The notes below the pieces were generated by a model that was given only the letters and a program-made list of their open reading frames with translations, ran no database searches and was not told the DNA's origin. Source: Candidatus Neomarinimicrobiota bacterium (lineage in GTDB: Bacteria > Fidelibacterota > Marinisomatia > Marinisomatales > S15-B10). From it: 64,000 bases of DNA. Position numbers and translations under genes: made by a program. The stretch is taken from positions 1 to 64,000 of the forward strand of contig JAZGBI010000022.1 of the NCBI GenBank assembly GCA_036476315.1, in the 5' to 3' direction. This document shows, in pieces, positions 47,753 to 56,655 of the stretch (positions within the stretch are counted from its first letter, which is position 1; each line of letters opens with the position of its first letter).

Positions 47753-47844
47753 GGTTAGTACGTTGTCATCAGTCTTCCGAGATCTCCAAAGTGTCTTCGC
47801 GGGCCGGGCGGCTGACGAATAGAACGGGATAAATAGGGTTATCG

Positions 47845-49191
47845 ATGCTAATCCAGGGTGTCTCCGGAGTTCGAGGTCTGTTTCCCTCCGATCTTGACGC
47901 TCCCCTTGCAAGAAGGTATGCCGTTGCCTTTCATCGCTTCTGCGGTGCAGGGGCTCTGGTCGTGGGGCGGGATACCCGGCGTTCAGGTGCAAAACTGATC
48001 TCCGCTATCCTCGATCTGTTTGAATCGGTGGGAAGGGAAATTCGGGACAGCGGCATCTGTCCCACTCCCACCGTGCAGTTCACAGTTGAGGATACCGATG
48101 CCGTTGGGGGGATCGTGGTGACGGCGAGCCACAATCCGGGAAACTGGAATGGTTTGAAATTCATCACCGGGGACGGTTGCTTTCTGAACGCGGAAGAATT
48201 CGAACGTCTCAGCCAGCTGTTCGGGGAAAATGAAGAGCTCGAAAAGCTTTCCGGAGATGAACTCGGAACCTACTCCAGATTTGACGGGGCAATCCGGCGG
48301 CACGTGGACCGGATACTTGCCGTGGAGTGGATTGATGTGGAAGATATCAAAAAGCGTCGTTTCTCGGTTGCGGTGGATACCATAAATGGTGCGGCAAGCG
48401 AGGCACTGCCCATGCTGCTGGAGCAGCTGGGCTGCCGGGTGGTGAGGCTGAACTGCGATTTCTCCGGAAAGTTCGCCCATCCGCCGGAACCTCTCCCTTC
48501 CAATCTGGTCACTTTGAGCGAAACCGTCAAAGAACACCATTGTGACGTGGGACTTGCCACCGATCCCGACGGGGACCGGCTGGCCGTCGTTGATGAACGG
48601 GGCCAACCCCTGGGGGACGAATATACCCTCGTACTGGCGGTGGACGATTTCTTGCGCTCAACGGGATCCAGCGAGACCATCGTCACGAACCTTTCCACAA
48701 CTCAGGCGGTGGACCGCGTGGCAACGACCTATGGGGCAAACGTTAAACGTTCCGCCGTGGGAGAGATCAATGTGGTCGAGCTGATGAAAGAGGTGAATTC
48801 GCCCATAGGCGGTGAAGGGAACGGAGGGGTGATTCTTAGAGACGTCCACCTGGGACGAGATGCACTGGTGGCGGCGGCATTGGTGATGGACAGAATGGAA
48901 AAGTCTGGCGAACCCCTGAGTACCATCTTTCAAGGGTTTCCCAGGTATTGGATGGTAAAGGACAAAGTTTCTGTTTCAGGTGTAGATTTAGATGACGCGT
49001 TCAAGGCGATCTCTGAAACTTACTTTGACGCAGAGAAGAATACTCTTGACGGACTCAAGCTGCTCTGGCCGGATCGGTGGGTTCACATCCGCTCGTCAAA
49101 CACGGAGCCAATAGTGCGCGTCTACGCGGAGGCACCCACCAGAGATCAAGCTCAGCAACTGGTTGCGGAGGTTAAAGAAAATATCGCGTGA
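47845..49191 (+). CDS. Alpha-D-phosphohexomutase family enzyme (phosphomannomutase/phosphoglucosamine/pentomutase type)
   Basis: The 448-aa enzyme has the four family motifs: phosphoserine loop VTASHNPGNWNG, metal site DPDGDRLAV, sugar-specificity GGEGNGGVIL and phosphate site RSSNTEPIVRVYAE. The N-terminal GVSGVRG is also standard. Sequence motifs do not decide between glucosamine, mannose or pentose phosphate. Its stop codon overlaps the deoC start by 4 bp, which makes a phosphopentomutase role (feeding deoxyribose 5-phosphate to DeoC) plausible. GlmM is the main alternative. Confidence 0.88.
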   Translation: MLIQGVSGVRGLFPSDLDAPLARRYAVAFHRFCGAGALVVGRDTRRSGAKLISAILDLFESVGREIRDSGICPTPTVQFTVEDTDAVGGIVVTASHNPGNWNGLKFITGDGCFLNAEEFERLSQLFGENEELEKLSGDELGTYSRFDGAIRRHVDRILAVEWIDVEDIKKRRFSVAVDTINGAASEALPMLLEQLGCRVVRLNCDFSGKFAHPPEPLPSNLVTLSETVKEHHCDVGLATDPDGDRLAVVDERGQPLGDEYTLVLAVDDFLRSTGSSETIVTNLSTTQAVDRVATTYGANVKRSAVGEINVVELMKEVNSPIGGEGNGGVILRDVHLGRDALVAAALVMDRMEKSGEPLSTIFQGFPRYWMVKDKVSVSGVDLDDAFKAISETYFDAEKNTLDGLKLLWPDRWVHIRSSNTEPIVRVYAEAPTRDQAQQLVAEVKENIA

Positions 49192-50093
49192 CACCAGCAG
49201 ATACAGTTGTTAAAGTAGCGCGCCCCATAGATCAGATTGGTGTAGAAGAACGAGCAGCTCGTCTGTTCAAGAGGAGTATCAAGAAGGAATCCAAAATCGA
49301 TGCCTTGAACACGATCCTGAGCATGATTGATCTAACGACTCTGGAGGGGAAGGATTCACCCGGTAAAGTGAAACAGCTCTGCTACAAAGCTGCCCACCTG
49401 CATGACCAGTTTCCTGGATTGCCCACGGTGGCAGCGGTATGCGTATATCCAACAATGATCCCCGTGGCAAAAAAGGCACTAGAAGGGACGGAAATCAAGG
49501 TAGCCTCGGTAGCCACGGCATTTCCCAGCGGAATGGCCTCTCTGGAGGTCAAACTGGAGGAAGTCGAGAAAGTTGTCAGCGACGGCGCTGATGAGGTGGA
49601 CATGGTCATTTCCCGGGGTCGGTTTCTGCGTGGCGAATATGCATTTGTCAGTGATGAGATTGCGGCAGTGAAACAGGCCTGTGGTTCCGCCACTCTGAAG
49701 GTCATTCTGGAAACAGGCGAGTTGGTTACCCTGGATAATGTCCGCAAAGCCAGTGATATTGCCATGCATGCCGGGGCAGATTTCATTAAAACATCAACCG
49801 GGAAGATATATCCGGCAGCCACCCCACCGGTGGTTCTGGTCATGCTGGAAGCCATTCGCGATTTCTATTACGACACAGGTCGACAAGTCGGCATGAAATC
49901 GGCGGGGGGAATCAAAACGGCCAAACAGGCTGTTCAATACCTGGTCATGCTGCGAGAGACGGTTGGCCAGAGTTGGATGACACCCGCCCTCTACCGGTTT
50001 GGTGCCAGCTCGCTGGCGAATGATGTTCTCATGCAGATTGTCAAACAATCTTCGGGTGTCTATCAGTCCATGAATTACTTTTCCGTTGACTAA
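49188..50093 (+). CDS. deoC: Deoxyribose-phosphate aldolase
   Basis: The 301-aa class I aldolase splits 2-deoxyribose 5-phosphate to acetaldehyde and glyceraldehyde 3-phosphate. Key parts are IDLTTLEGKD, AAVCVYPTMIPVA, EVDMVISRG, the Schiff-base lysine in ADFIKTSTGK and the second lysine region VGMKSAGGIKT. It belongs to the longer DeoC group (eukaryote-like, about 300 aa) rather than the 220-250 aa E. coli/Bacillus groups. It starts at GTG, overlapping the mutase stop (GTGA). An aldehyde dehydrogenase gene follows and could oxidise the acetaldehyde. Confidence 0.94.
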   Translation: MTPADTVVKVARPIDQIGVEERAARLFKRSIKKESKIDALNTILSMIDLTTLEGKDSPGKVKQLCYKAAHLHDQFPGLPTVAAVCVYPTMIPVAKKALEGTEIKVASVATAFPSGMASLEVKLEEVEKVVSDGADEVDMVISRGRFLRGEYAFVSDEIAAVKQACGSATLKVILETGELVTLDNVRKASDIAMHAGADFIKTSTGKIYPAATPPVVLVMLEAIRDFYYDTGRQVGMKSAGGIKTAKQAVQYLVMLRETVGQSWMTPALYRFGASSLANDVLMQIVKQSSGVYQSMNYFSVD

Positions 50094-50174
50094 TAATGGA
50101 GACATTTGACAGATGGATTCATTCACTATCTTTTTCTCCTGGTGTGAAATGCCCCCGGATAACAAGGAAGCGTC

Positions 50175-51644
50175 ATGAAAGCAGGTGAGCCCAGAATCGA
50201 TTTTGATACGGACTGGACCTACAGTCCGGCGCCGGAAAGTAAAGATCATATCGGGTTGAAGGACCGGTACGACTTATTCATCAATGGTGAATTTCAACCG
50301 CCAAAAAATGGGCGCTATTTTGATACGATTAATCCAGCGACGGAACAAAAACTGTCTGAAGTGCCCGAGACTACACAGGCTGACGTGGATGCGGCTGTCC
50401 TGGCGGCAAGAGAGGCGTATGAAGCAGGATGGTCCAGAATGGCGCCATCGACGCGAGGTAAATACATTTACCGTATTGCCCGTTTGCTCCAGGAACGGGC
50501 ACGGGAATTTGCCGTCATAGAATCGATGGATGGAGGCAAGCCGATTCGTGAATCAAGAGATGTGGACATACCTCTGGCAGCAGCCCACTTTTTCTATTAT
50601 GCCGGTTGGGCGGATAAGCTCGAGTATGCTTTCCCCGGACGTCGTGTGAGGCCAATGGGCGTGGCGGGACAGATCATCCCCTGGAATTTTCCCATCCTGA
50701 TGGCCGCATGGAAAATCGCTCCTGCGCTGGCAACCGGCAATACTGTCGTTCTCAAATCGGCGGAAACGACTCCACTCACCGCAATGAAACTGGCGGAAAT
50801 CATTCAGGAAGCAGATCTGCCACCGGGCGTTGTAAATATTATTACAGGAGGGGCGAGAACCGGCCAAATGATTGTCAATCACCCTGATGTGGATAAAATT
50901 GCCTTTACCGGTTCGACTGAAGTAGGGAAGTATATCCAAAGGACTCTAGCCGGCACGGGCAAGGCATGCACTCTGGAGCTGGGCGGTAAAGCCGCCAACA
51001 TTGTTTTTGAGGATTCGGCCATTGATCAGGCGGTGGAAGGAATCGTAAATGGCATTTTCTTTAATCAGGGACACGTCTGCTGTGCAGGCTCCCGTCTCTA
51101 TGTTCAGGAAGGCGTTGCCCATGAGATCATCCAGAAACTGAAGGATCGGATTGCAACGCTCATAGTGGGGGATCCCCTGGATAAGAATACGGATATAGGT
51201 GCCATCAACTCCAAACCGCAGTTGGAGAAAATACAAACTTATGTGAAGATTGGTGTCGACGAGGGAGGAACCCTGTACCAACCTCGGTGTGACCTGCCGG
51301 AAAAAGGCTACTGGCACCCTCCCACATTATTTACGAACGTATCTCAATCGCACCGCATTGTTCAGGAAGAAATCTTTGGACCCGTACTGCCCATCCAGAC
51401 CTTCAGAACCGCAGATGAAGCGATTGAAAAAGCTAACAATACACCCTACGGCCTCTCGGGCGGCGTATGGACCGACAAGGGATCCAAGATTTTCAAGATC
51501 ACAAAAGAAATTCGAGCAGGCGTCATCTGGGCGAACACGTTCAACAAGTTTGATCCGTCTTCCCCGTTCGGTGGCTATAAAGAAAGTGGTATGGGGCGTG
51601 AAGGGGGTGTTCCTGGTCTGTTGCCTTACGTAGTGCTCGTGTAA
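50175..51644 (+). CDS. Aldehyde dehydrogenase (ALDH16-type catalytic domain)
   Basis: The 489-aa protein is a complete [26 protein letters not shown], the NAD loop [21 protein letters not shown] with the catalytic Glu near residue 269, [10 protein letters not shown] with the catalytic Cys near 298, and [10 protein letters not shown]. The end, [13 protein letters not shown], is also standard. It is followed by a separate 287-aa ALDH-like protein without a catalytic Cys. The pair matches the two halves of the two-domain ALDH16 family, which is commonly encoded next to deoC. Likely substrate is an aldehyde such as acetaldehyde from DeoC (inference). Confidence 0.9.
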   Translation: MKAGEPRIDFDTDWTYSPAPESKDHIGLKDRYDLFINGEFQPPKNGRYFDTINPATEQKLSEVPETTQADVDAAVLAAREAYEAGWSRMAPSTRGKYIYRIARLLQERAREFAVIESMDGGKPIRESRDVDIPLAAAHFFYYAGWADKLEYAFPGRRVRPMGVAGQIIPWNFPILMAAWKIAPALATGNTVVLKSAETTPLTAMKLAEIIQEADLPPGVVNIITGGARTGQMIVNHPDVDKIAFTGSTEVGKYIQRTLAGTGKACTLELGGKAANIVFEDSAIDQAVEGIVNGIFFNQGHVCCAGSRLYVQEGVAHEIIQKLKDRIATLIVGDPLDKNTDIGAINSKPQLEKIQTYVKIGVDEGGTLYQPRCDLPEKGYWHPPTLFTNVSQSHRIVQEEIFGPVLPIQTFRTADEAIEKANNTPYGLSGGVWTDKGSKIFKITKEIRAGVIWANTFNKFDPSSPFGGYKESGMGREGGVPGLLPYVVLV

Positions 51645-51683
51645 CGAGTGAGTCATGTACAAAGAAATTGACCGATCACAAAT

Positions 51684-51742
51684 CCCCGTAAGGTCGCTGC
51701 GCTCCCACCTGCCCGCCCTTCGGGAGCAGGCGGGCGGGGCAG
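51684..51742 (-). repeat. REP-like GC-rich hairpin between the two ALDH16 halves
   Basis: This is the inverted copy of 28220-28278 (56 of 59 bases match). It lies in the 161-bp gap (51645-51805) between the two ALDH genes, a gap absent when ALDH16 is a single chain. Confidence 0.85.
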
Positions 51743-51805
51743 ACGCATCAGGTTCGACGTTTTCCTTTCCGAAGGATCCTGCGGAGGAGAAAATGAGGAT
51801 TTGTC

Positions 51806-52669
51806 ATGGGTAAGCGACTGGATATTCGAAAAACCTACAAGCTTTACATTGATGGAAAATTCCCTCGGACGGAGTCAGGAAGATATTACAAGTGGACAGA
51901 TCCCAAAGGTGGGCAGGTCCTGAATATTTGCCGGGGTTCCCGGAAGGATTTTCGGGATGCCGTAGTGGCTGCACGAAGGGCATTTGCTCCATGGGAAGGG
52001 CGAACCGCTTACAACCGGGGTCAGATCATCTATCGTATTGCTGAAATGCTTGAGGGTCGTCGGGATCAGTTCGAGGTTGAACTCACCCTTCAGGGAGCGA
52101 CTCGAAAGGAAGCACGGCGGGAGGTTGAGAACACCATTGATCGACTGATTTATTACGCTGGTTGGGCTGATAAATATCAGCAGGTTTTCAGCAGTGTAAA
52201 TCCAGTTGCCATGCCCTACTTCGACTTTACCGTTCACGAGGCGACAGGTGTGGTGGCCGTTATCGCTCCTGAAACGTCATCATTGTGGGGGCTTGTGTCA
52301 CTGCTTGCTCCAGTTGTAGTCGGCGGGAATACATGTGTTGTTTTGGCGTCCAATTCGCATCCGCTCTGCGCGATTACCTTTGCGGAGGTGCTTCAGACAT
52401 CCGATCTCTCTCCTGGTGTGGTCAATATGATTACCGGAATGCGTTCAGAATTGCTGGAACACTTCGCCTCGCACATGGATGTCAATGCCATTGTGTATTG
52501 CGGGGAGAATGCCGATGAAATCAAAATGGTGGGGGAGAAATCATCATTGAACGTAAAGCGGGTCGTAACACTGACCGACAGCGGTTGGAACAGAAAGACA
52601 GCACAGGGACCTTATCATATTCTGAAAACACAGGAAATAAAAACAACCTGGCACCCGGTGGGCATATGA
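51806..52669 (+). CDS. ALDH-like protein lacking the catalytic domain (ALDH16 C-terminal pseudo-domain)
   Basis: The 287-aa protein starts YKLYIDGKFPRTESGRYY and follows an ALDH NAD-domain: RAFAPWEGRTAYNRGQIIYR, VAVIAPETSSLWGL, SNSHPLCAITFAEVLQTSDL and LSPGVVNMITGMRSELLEHF. It stops before any ELGGK/Cys catalytic region, ending TTWHPVGI. In single-chain ALDH16 proteins the second ALDH unit likewise lacks the catalytic cysteine and supports dimerisation. I read this as that second unit on a separate gene, not as random truncation. GGAGGAG precedes ATG 51806 by about 20 bp. Confidence 0.8.
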   Translation: MGKRLDIRKTYKLYIDGKFPRTESGRYYKWTDPKGGQVLNICRGSRKDFRDAVVAARRAFAPWEGRTAYNRGQIIYRIAEMLEGRRDQFEVELTLQGATRKEARREVENTIDRLIYYAGWADKYQQVFSSVNPVAMPYFDFTVHEATGVVAVIAPETSSLWGLVSLLAPVVVGGNTCVVLASNSHPLCAITFAEVLQTSDLSPGVVNMITGMRSELLEHFASHMDVNAIVYCGENADEIKMVGEKSSLNVKRVVTLTDSGWNRKTAQGPYHILKTQEIKTTWHPVGI

Positions 52670-52826
52670 AGTGAAGTCGGTAAGAGTCGGTGTTGCCTCA
52701 TCGCTGGACTTTCCAACCCAATAAACCACAATAGAAATTCCCAGGCCAAAAGTAGGTGATGAACTACCACTGACGATTGAATCAATCGCCTACGGAGGGA
52801 AAGGCGTTGCCAAAGCGGGAGATTTC

Positions 52827-54149
52827 GTGGTCTTCGTCAAGCACGGACTTCCTCAACAAAAAGTCCTTGCTCGAATTGTCAAGCGGAAGAGCGGGCATGC
52901 TGAGGCCGTACCGGTGGAAATACTTCAACAGTCACTACAGGCAGTCCGGGCCAAGTGCGACCATTTCCCCACGTGCGGCGGTTGTGCGTTTCAAAACCTC
53001 GACTACGCTGCCCAACTAGAAGAAAAACGGAAACAGACCCTGGATCTTTTCCGTCGCATGGGCGGAATCCACTCCGTCAAACTGGACAGGGTGGTTGCGG
53101 CGGAAAACCCCTTCCACTACCGGAACAAGATGGAATTCTCATTCTCCAACCGACGTTGGATTCTGCCCGATGAAGATCAGGGAGTGGACGCCACGTTCGC
53201 TCTGGGACTCCATGTGGCAGGACGATATGAAAAAGTCCTGAACATAGACACCTGCTGGATCCAGAAACCGATAGCCAATGAGATTCTCAAAAGTGTCAGA
53301 GAAACGGTCCTGGAGAATGGCCTGGAACCGTACGACATCCTGAAACACACCGGCTTTGTCCGGAATCTCGTTATCCGGGTGGGAGAGAACACGGGGGAAG
53401 TCATGGTAAATCTGGTGACCTCAAGAGAAGAGCCGGACCTGCTCAGACCCGTGGTTGAAAGGCTCACAACAGATTTCCCTCAGGTTGTGAGCATCGTGAA
53501 CAATATCACCCGGCGAAAGGCTGCCGTGGCTTACGGGGAATGGGAGGTTTTGCTTTTCGGACAGCCCACCATTCGGGAGGAACTGGGCGGATACACGTTT
53601 GAAATCTCCCCCAACTCGTTTTTTCAGACAAATACCGCTCAGGCCGAGAAACTCTACAAAGTGGCGCTGGAGTTCGCCGACTTTTCTGGAGATGAGATTC
53701 TCTACGACCTCTACAGCGGCTCAGGGTCTACGTCGTGCTGCGCGGCTTCGCACGTGGGACAGGTTTACGGGTTCGATGTGATCCCTTCCGCCGTTCAGGA
53801 TGCTGTACGCAATGCGATATCAAACGGGCTTTTCAACTGTCGTTTTTTTGAGGCAAACCTGGACAGGTACTTCCGGACAACCTCCATATTAAAGGAGATT
53901 GAGAAACCGGATGCTGTCCTGGTTGACCCGCCGAGAGCGGGAATGCATCCGAAACTCGTGAAAGACGTGATCAGGATGGCCCCCCGAAAGATTATCTACA
54001 TCTCCTGCAATCCTTCCACTCAAGCCAGGGATGTGGCGGTGTTCACGGAGGGCAAATACAAGGTGAGAAGCCTCGCAATGGTGGACATGTTCCCCCACAC
54101 GCCCCATATCGAGACGGTAGCCCTTCTGGAGAGAACCGGAAGTGTTTAG
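52827..54149 (+). CDS. 23S rRNA (uracil-5)-methyltransferase RlmD/RumA family
   Basis: The 440-aa frame from GTG 52827 has the 4Fe-4S cysteines KCDHFPTCGGCAFQN plus DTCW, the SAM-domain YDLYSGSGS, the catalytic SCNPST and VDPPRAGM. These identify a TrmA/RlmD-type uracil methyltransferase. An N-terminal TRAM domain is in the same frame upstream (VGDELPLTIESIAYGGKGVA, 52752 onward) back to a stop at 52722-52724. That stretch contains no ATG, GTG or TTG. The true start is therefore probably a rare ATT/ATA at about 52731-52737, or a small indel hides it. Confidence 0.9.
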   Translation: MVFVKHGLPQQKVLARIVKRKSGHAEAVPVEILQQSLQAVRAKCDHFPTCGGCAFQNLDYAAQLEEKRKQTLDLFRRMGGIHSVKLDRVVAAENPFHYRNKMEFSFSNRRWILPDEDQGVDATFALGLHVAGRYEKVLNIDTCWIQKPIANEILKSVRETVLENGLEPYDILKHTGFVRNLVIRVGENTGEVMVNLVTSREEPDLLRPVVERLTTDFPQVVSIVNNITRRKAAVAYGEWEVLLFGQPTIREELGGYTFEISPNSFFQTNTAQAEKLYKVALEFADFSGDEILYDLYSGSGSTSCCAASHVGQVYGFDVIPSAVQDAVRNAISNGLFNCRFFEANLDRYFRTTSILKEIEKPDAVLVDPPRAGMHPKLVKDVIRMAPRKIIYISCNPSTQARDVAVFTEGKYKVRSLAMVDMFPHTPHIETVALLERTGSV

Positions 54150-54337
54150 AAACAATACGAACGACACCCCTTTTCAGTCAGGGCGCATTTCACGTCGATC
54201 ATTCATCCGCAAATGGCGTCAGGAAACCTGCGAGACCTTGCGGCTGTCGTCAGATCAGGTTGCTCCCCTGGAACTTCTGTTCCTTACACTCACCACACAT
54301 TCTCGTGGTGGAATTGTTCGGACTGTGTTTTTTTCTC

Positions 54338-54762
54338 GTACTTTTCTTAGCGTAAGAAAAGTACTGCAAAAGAAACTTGGCTAAAAACAATTTGGGCGGG
54401 GCTGCCTGCGCCCGTGGGAATCAATTGAACTCCCCCTCCCGACAGGTCGGGAGGACTCAGGCAGTAATTGATTCTATTCCACGGCCTTGGCATCCCTCTA
54501 ATTGCCCAAATTATTTTAAGGCCACTGATGGTGCCGATGAATCGGCACCAAAGAGAATAAATCGGCCTAAAAAGCGTCCCGCCAGAATTCGTGGAGGCGG
54601 AGACACGGAACATCTCAAGATCCTTTGGAGAATCCATGACTGTGTGAGACCGCCAACAGGCGGGCGAGTTTCATGGATTCCCGTGGCTCCAGCCGATACG
54701 GGCGGGAGGATTTTTCAGCCGGAGTTCTTTTCCAGCGCTTTTCTTACGACTAAGAAAAGCGC
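54338..54762. repeat. Element bounded by matched CTTTTCTTA/TAAGAAAAG hairpins
   Basis: The left hairpin has arms GTACTTTTCTTA/TAAGAAAAGTAC around GCG. The right has GCGCTTTTCTTA/TAAGAAAAGCGC around CGAC. Nine of twelve arm bases are shared and the differing outer bases are compensated in each stem, so base-pairing is conserved rather than sequence. The interior includes two other repeat families. Open frames inside (for example 54377-54769) have no recognisable domain. Confidence 0.7.
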
Positions 54763-54822
54763 GAGATAAAGCCGTATTCTACATGATCCTACGAGCCAAA
54801 TTTCGGAGAGATCATGTATGCA

Positions 54823-54862
54823 AGCGACATAAGTCGCTCAAGTATTGTTCAGATTGAACAAT
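54823..54862. promoter_or_regulatory. Two inverted repeats upstream of the K+ channel gene
   Basis: AGCGAC-ATAA-GTCGCT (54823-54838) and ATTGTTCA-GAT-TGAACAAT (54844-54862, perfect 8-bp arms) lie 42-80 bp before the putative -35 element. They could be operator sites, but this is not tested. Confidence 0.4.
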
Positions 54863-54903
54863 GGTCACAAGACTTTACGTGCTTACGTATCGTCACAAAT
54901 GAA

Positions 54904-54932
54904 TTGACTTTCCTCGGGACTATCAGTAACAT
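54904..54932 (+). promoter_or_regulatory. Possible sigma-70 promoter for the K+ channel gene
   Basis: TTGACT, 17 bp, TAACAT, with the gene start 30 bp further on. The match is to the E. coli-type consensus. FCB bacteria can use a different consensus, so this is tentative. Confidence 0.4.
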
Positions 54933-54961
54933 TTTTTCTTGACGGGGCTTAAATTCGCGCG

Positions 54962-56089
54962 ATGAGAAAAGAACTGAGAAATGTGATCCGAAACAGGTTT
55001 TTCCAGATCATTTTTGGCATATATACCGTCATGTTTCTGGGGGGCTGGGGCATTGGTCATTTTGAAGAAATGCGGGAAATCACCCACGGGGTCAATCCTT
55101 TTTGGTGGGCCATCGTGACAATGACCACTGTGGGCTATGGCGATTTTTCCCCGGAAACATCTGTCGGTCGCATGATCGCCATTTTCATTATGTACGGCGG
55201 AATTCTTTTGACCGCCCTCCTTACGGCCACCATCTCATCCATTTTCGTAGCGAAGCGTATTCGGGAAGACAAAGGGCTGGAAAAACTTGACGTCACGGGT
55301 CACATTGTGATTTGCGGCTGGCTCAGAAACGCCGACATCCTCCTCGATTCCCTCCAATCACTGAGTGAAGATAAGACGGTGCAAATCGTTCTCATAAATA
55401 ATGAACATGAAGACCTGATCGCCAGCATCAAGAACAAGTACCGCGGGTTGCAGATCAGGCCCGTGCGGGGAGATTTCACAAGGGAGACCATCCTTGAACG
55501 GGCGAACATCAAAGAGGCCTCCACTGCCATCGTTCTTCCCAGCGATTCCCCGGAAGGGGGAAGTCATCCCGATGAAAAGACGATCTTCGGCACATTGACG
55601 ATCAAGACGCTGGCACCGGGTGTCCGCGTGGTGGCATATATCACGGAAAGGGAAAACCTGACGCACATCCGGAGGGCCAATGCCGATGAAGTGATCCTGA
55701 GCGACGATTTCGGTGCCTATATGGTCGCTGCCCACGTCGCTGAACCGGGCGTTCCCCAGACCATTGAAGCGTTATTGGACGGCCGTTCTCCTTCACGCTT
55801 CCACCGGGCAGACGTTCCGGCTGAGTTTGTGGGCAAATCGTATACGGAACTCTTTGATCATTTTCGCCAAAAGCACGGATGGATTCTCGTGAGTACGTTC
55901 TCGGAAGAAGAACATTTTGGAATCGGGGAGATCCTGGCATCGGATACATCTGCCCTTGATGTCTTTATCGAAAGAAAACTGACGGAAGCGGGTCGCTCCC
56001 TGACCGAAAAAAGCAAAGCCTCGGTGGTCGTGAATCCGGGACCGGACTATACCATAAAGAAACGTGAGAGGGCTGTTGTCGTTCTTTGA
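54962..56089 (+). CDS. Two-helix potassium channel with RCK (TrkA-N/TrkA-C) domains
   Basis: The 375-aa protein has a first membrane helix (FQIIFGIYTVMFLGGWGIG), a pore helix with selectivity filter TMTTVGYGDFSP, and a second helix (IAIFIMYGGILLTALLTAT). A cytosolic RCK part follows, with a Rossmann start HIVICGWLRNADILLDSL and a TrkA-C-like segment (FVGKSYTELFDHFRQKHGW). This is the MthK/GsuK-type layout. The filter is canonical for K+. A cyclic-nucleotide-binding protein is encoded 12 bp downstream and may gate or modulate the channel. Confidence 0.92.
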   Translation: MRKELRNVIRNRFFQIIFGIYTVMFLGGWGIGHFEEMREITHGVNPFWWAIVTMTTVGYGDFSPETSVGRMIAIFIMYGGILLTALLTATISSIFVAKRIREDKGLEKLDVTGHIVICGWLRNADILLDSLQSLSEDKTVQIVLINNEHEDLIASIKNKYRGLQIRPVRGDFTRETILERANIKEASTAIVLPSDSPEGGSHPDEKTIFGTLTIKTLAPGVRVVAYITERENLTHIRRANADEVILSDDFGAYMVAAHVAEPGVPQTIEALLDGRSPSRFHRADVPAEFVGKSYTELFDHFRQKHGWILVSTFSEEEHFGIGEILASDTSALDVFIERKLTEAGRSLTEKSKASVVVNPGPDYTIKKRERAVVVL

Positions 56090-56101
56090 CGGAGTAACCG
56101 T

Positions 56102-56608
56102 ATGAGTGACCTGAAAGATCTCGCGCAGTTTCGAATCTTCCGTCATCTCACAGAAGACCAATTGAATACGTTTCGCCAGGCGGTACGAATCAAGAAATAC
56201 CCGGCGGATGACCTCATTTTCCAGGAGGGAGAGGTGGGGGATTCCATCTATCTGTTGCTGGACGGGAAGGTGGAGATCAACCAGGCACTGACGCTTCAAT
56301 TGAGCAAAGGGAGCTACGACACCCGGGAGAAAGCTATCATCAACCTCACCAGTGACATGCACCCCGTCTTCGGGGAAATGTCCCTTCTCGGAGATGATGA
56401 CAGACGAACGGCAACCGTCAAAGCTATGACGGTTTGCTCCATGGCAGTTATCATGAAAAAAGACCTCTTTTCCATCTGCGAATCCGATCCCCTCCTCGGT
56501 TATCAGGTGATGAAAAACGTGGCCAATATTGTAACCGATAATTTGGTAAAGGCAAACCAGAATGTATTGAAGCTGACCACCGCTTTCAGCTTGGTCCTCG
56601 AGAAGTGA
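56102..56608 (+). CDS. Cyclic-nucleotide-binding domain protein
   Basis: The 168-aa protein is a single CNB domain without a DNA-binding or membrane part. It has IFRHLTEDQLNTF, FQEGEVGDSIYLLLDGKVEI and a phosphate-binding cassette FGEMSLLGDDDRRTATVKA with the Glu and Arg that hold the cyclic phosphate. A helical tail follows. It lies 12 bp after the K+ channel gene. Since many channels have this domain fused, a partner or subunit role is likely (inference). Confidence 0.88.
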   Translation: MSDLKDLAQFRIFRHLTEDQLNTFRQAVRIKKYPADDLIFQEGEVGDSIYLLLDGKVEINQALTLQLSKGSYDTREKAIINLTSDMHPVFGEMSLLGDDDRRTATVKAMTVCSMAVIMKKDLFSICESDPLLGYQVMKNVANIVTDNLVKANQNVLKLTTAFSLVLEK

Positions 56609-56655
56609 TTGGCGGTTCCCGTTCAACGCTTGACATATAGGCCCAGATAACTTCC

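Larger units (their letters stand above)
54150..54961. other. 812-bp intergenic stretch made mostly of repeat elements
   Basis: No gene is supported. It contains a 425-bp segment bounded by two similar 12-bp-arm hairpins (54338-54364 and 54735-54762), the TCCCGACAGGTCGGGA palindrome at 54437-54452, and a fragment of the 34-bp unit at 54611-54629. A promoter-like region lies before the K+ channel gene. Confidence 0.7.

Noticed and set aside
54377-54769. 130-codon open frame in the large gap
   Set aside because: It lies inside a repeat-rich element, has biased low-complexity composition and no domain. The opposite-strand frame 54347-54637 is rejected for the same reason.
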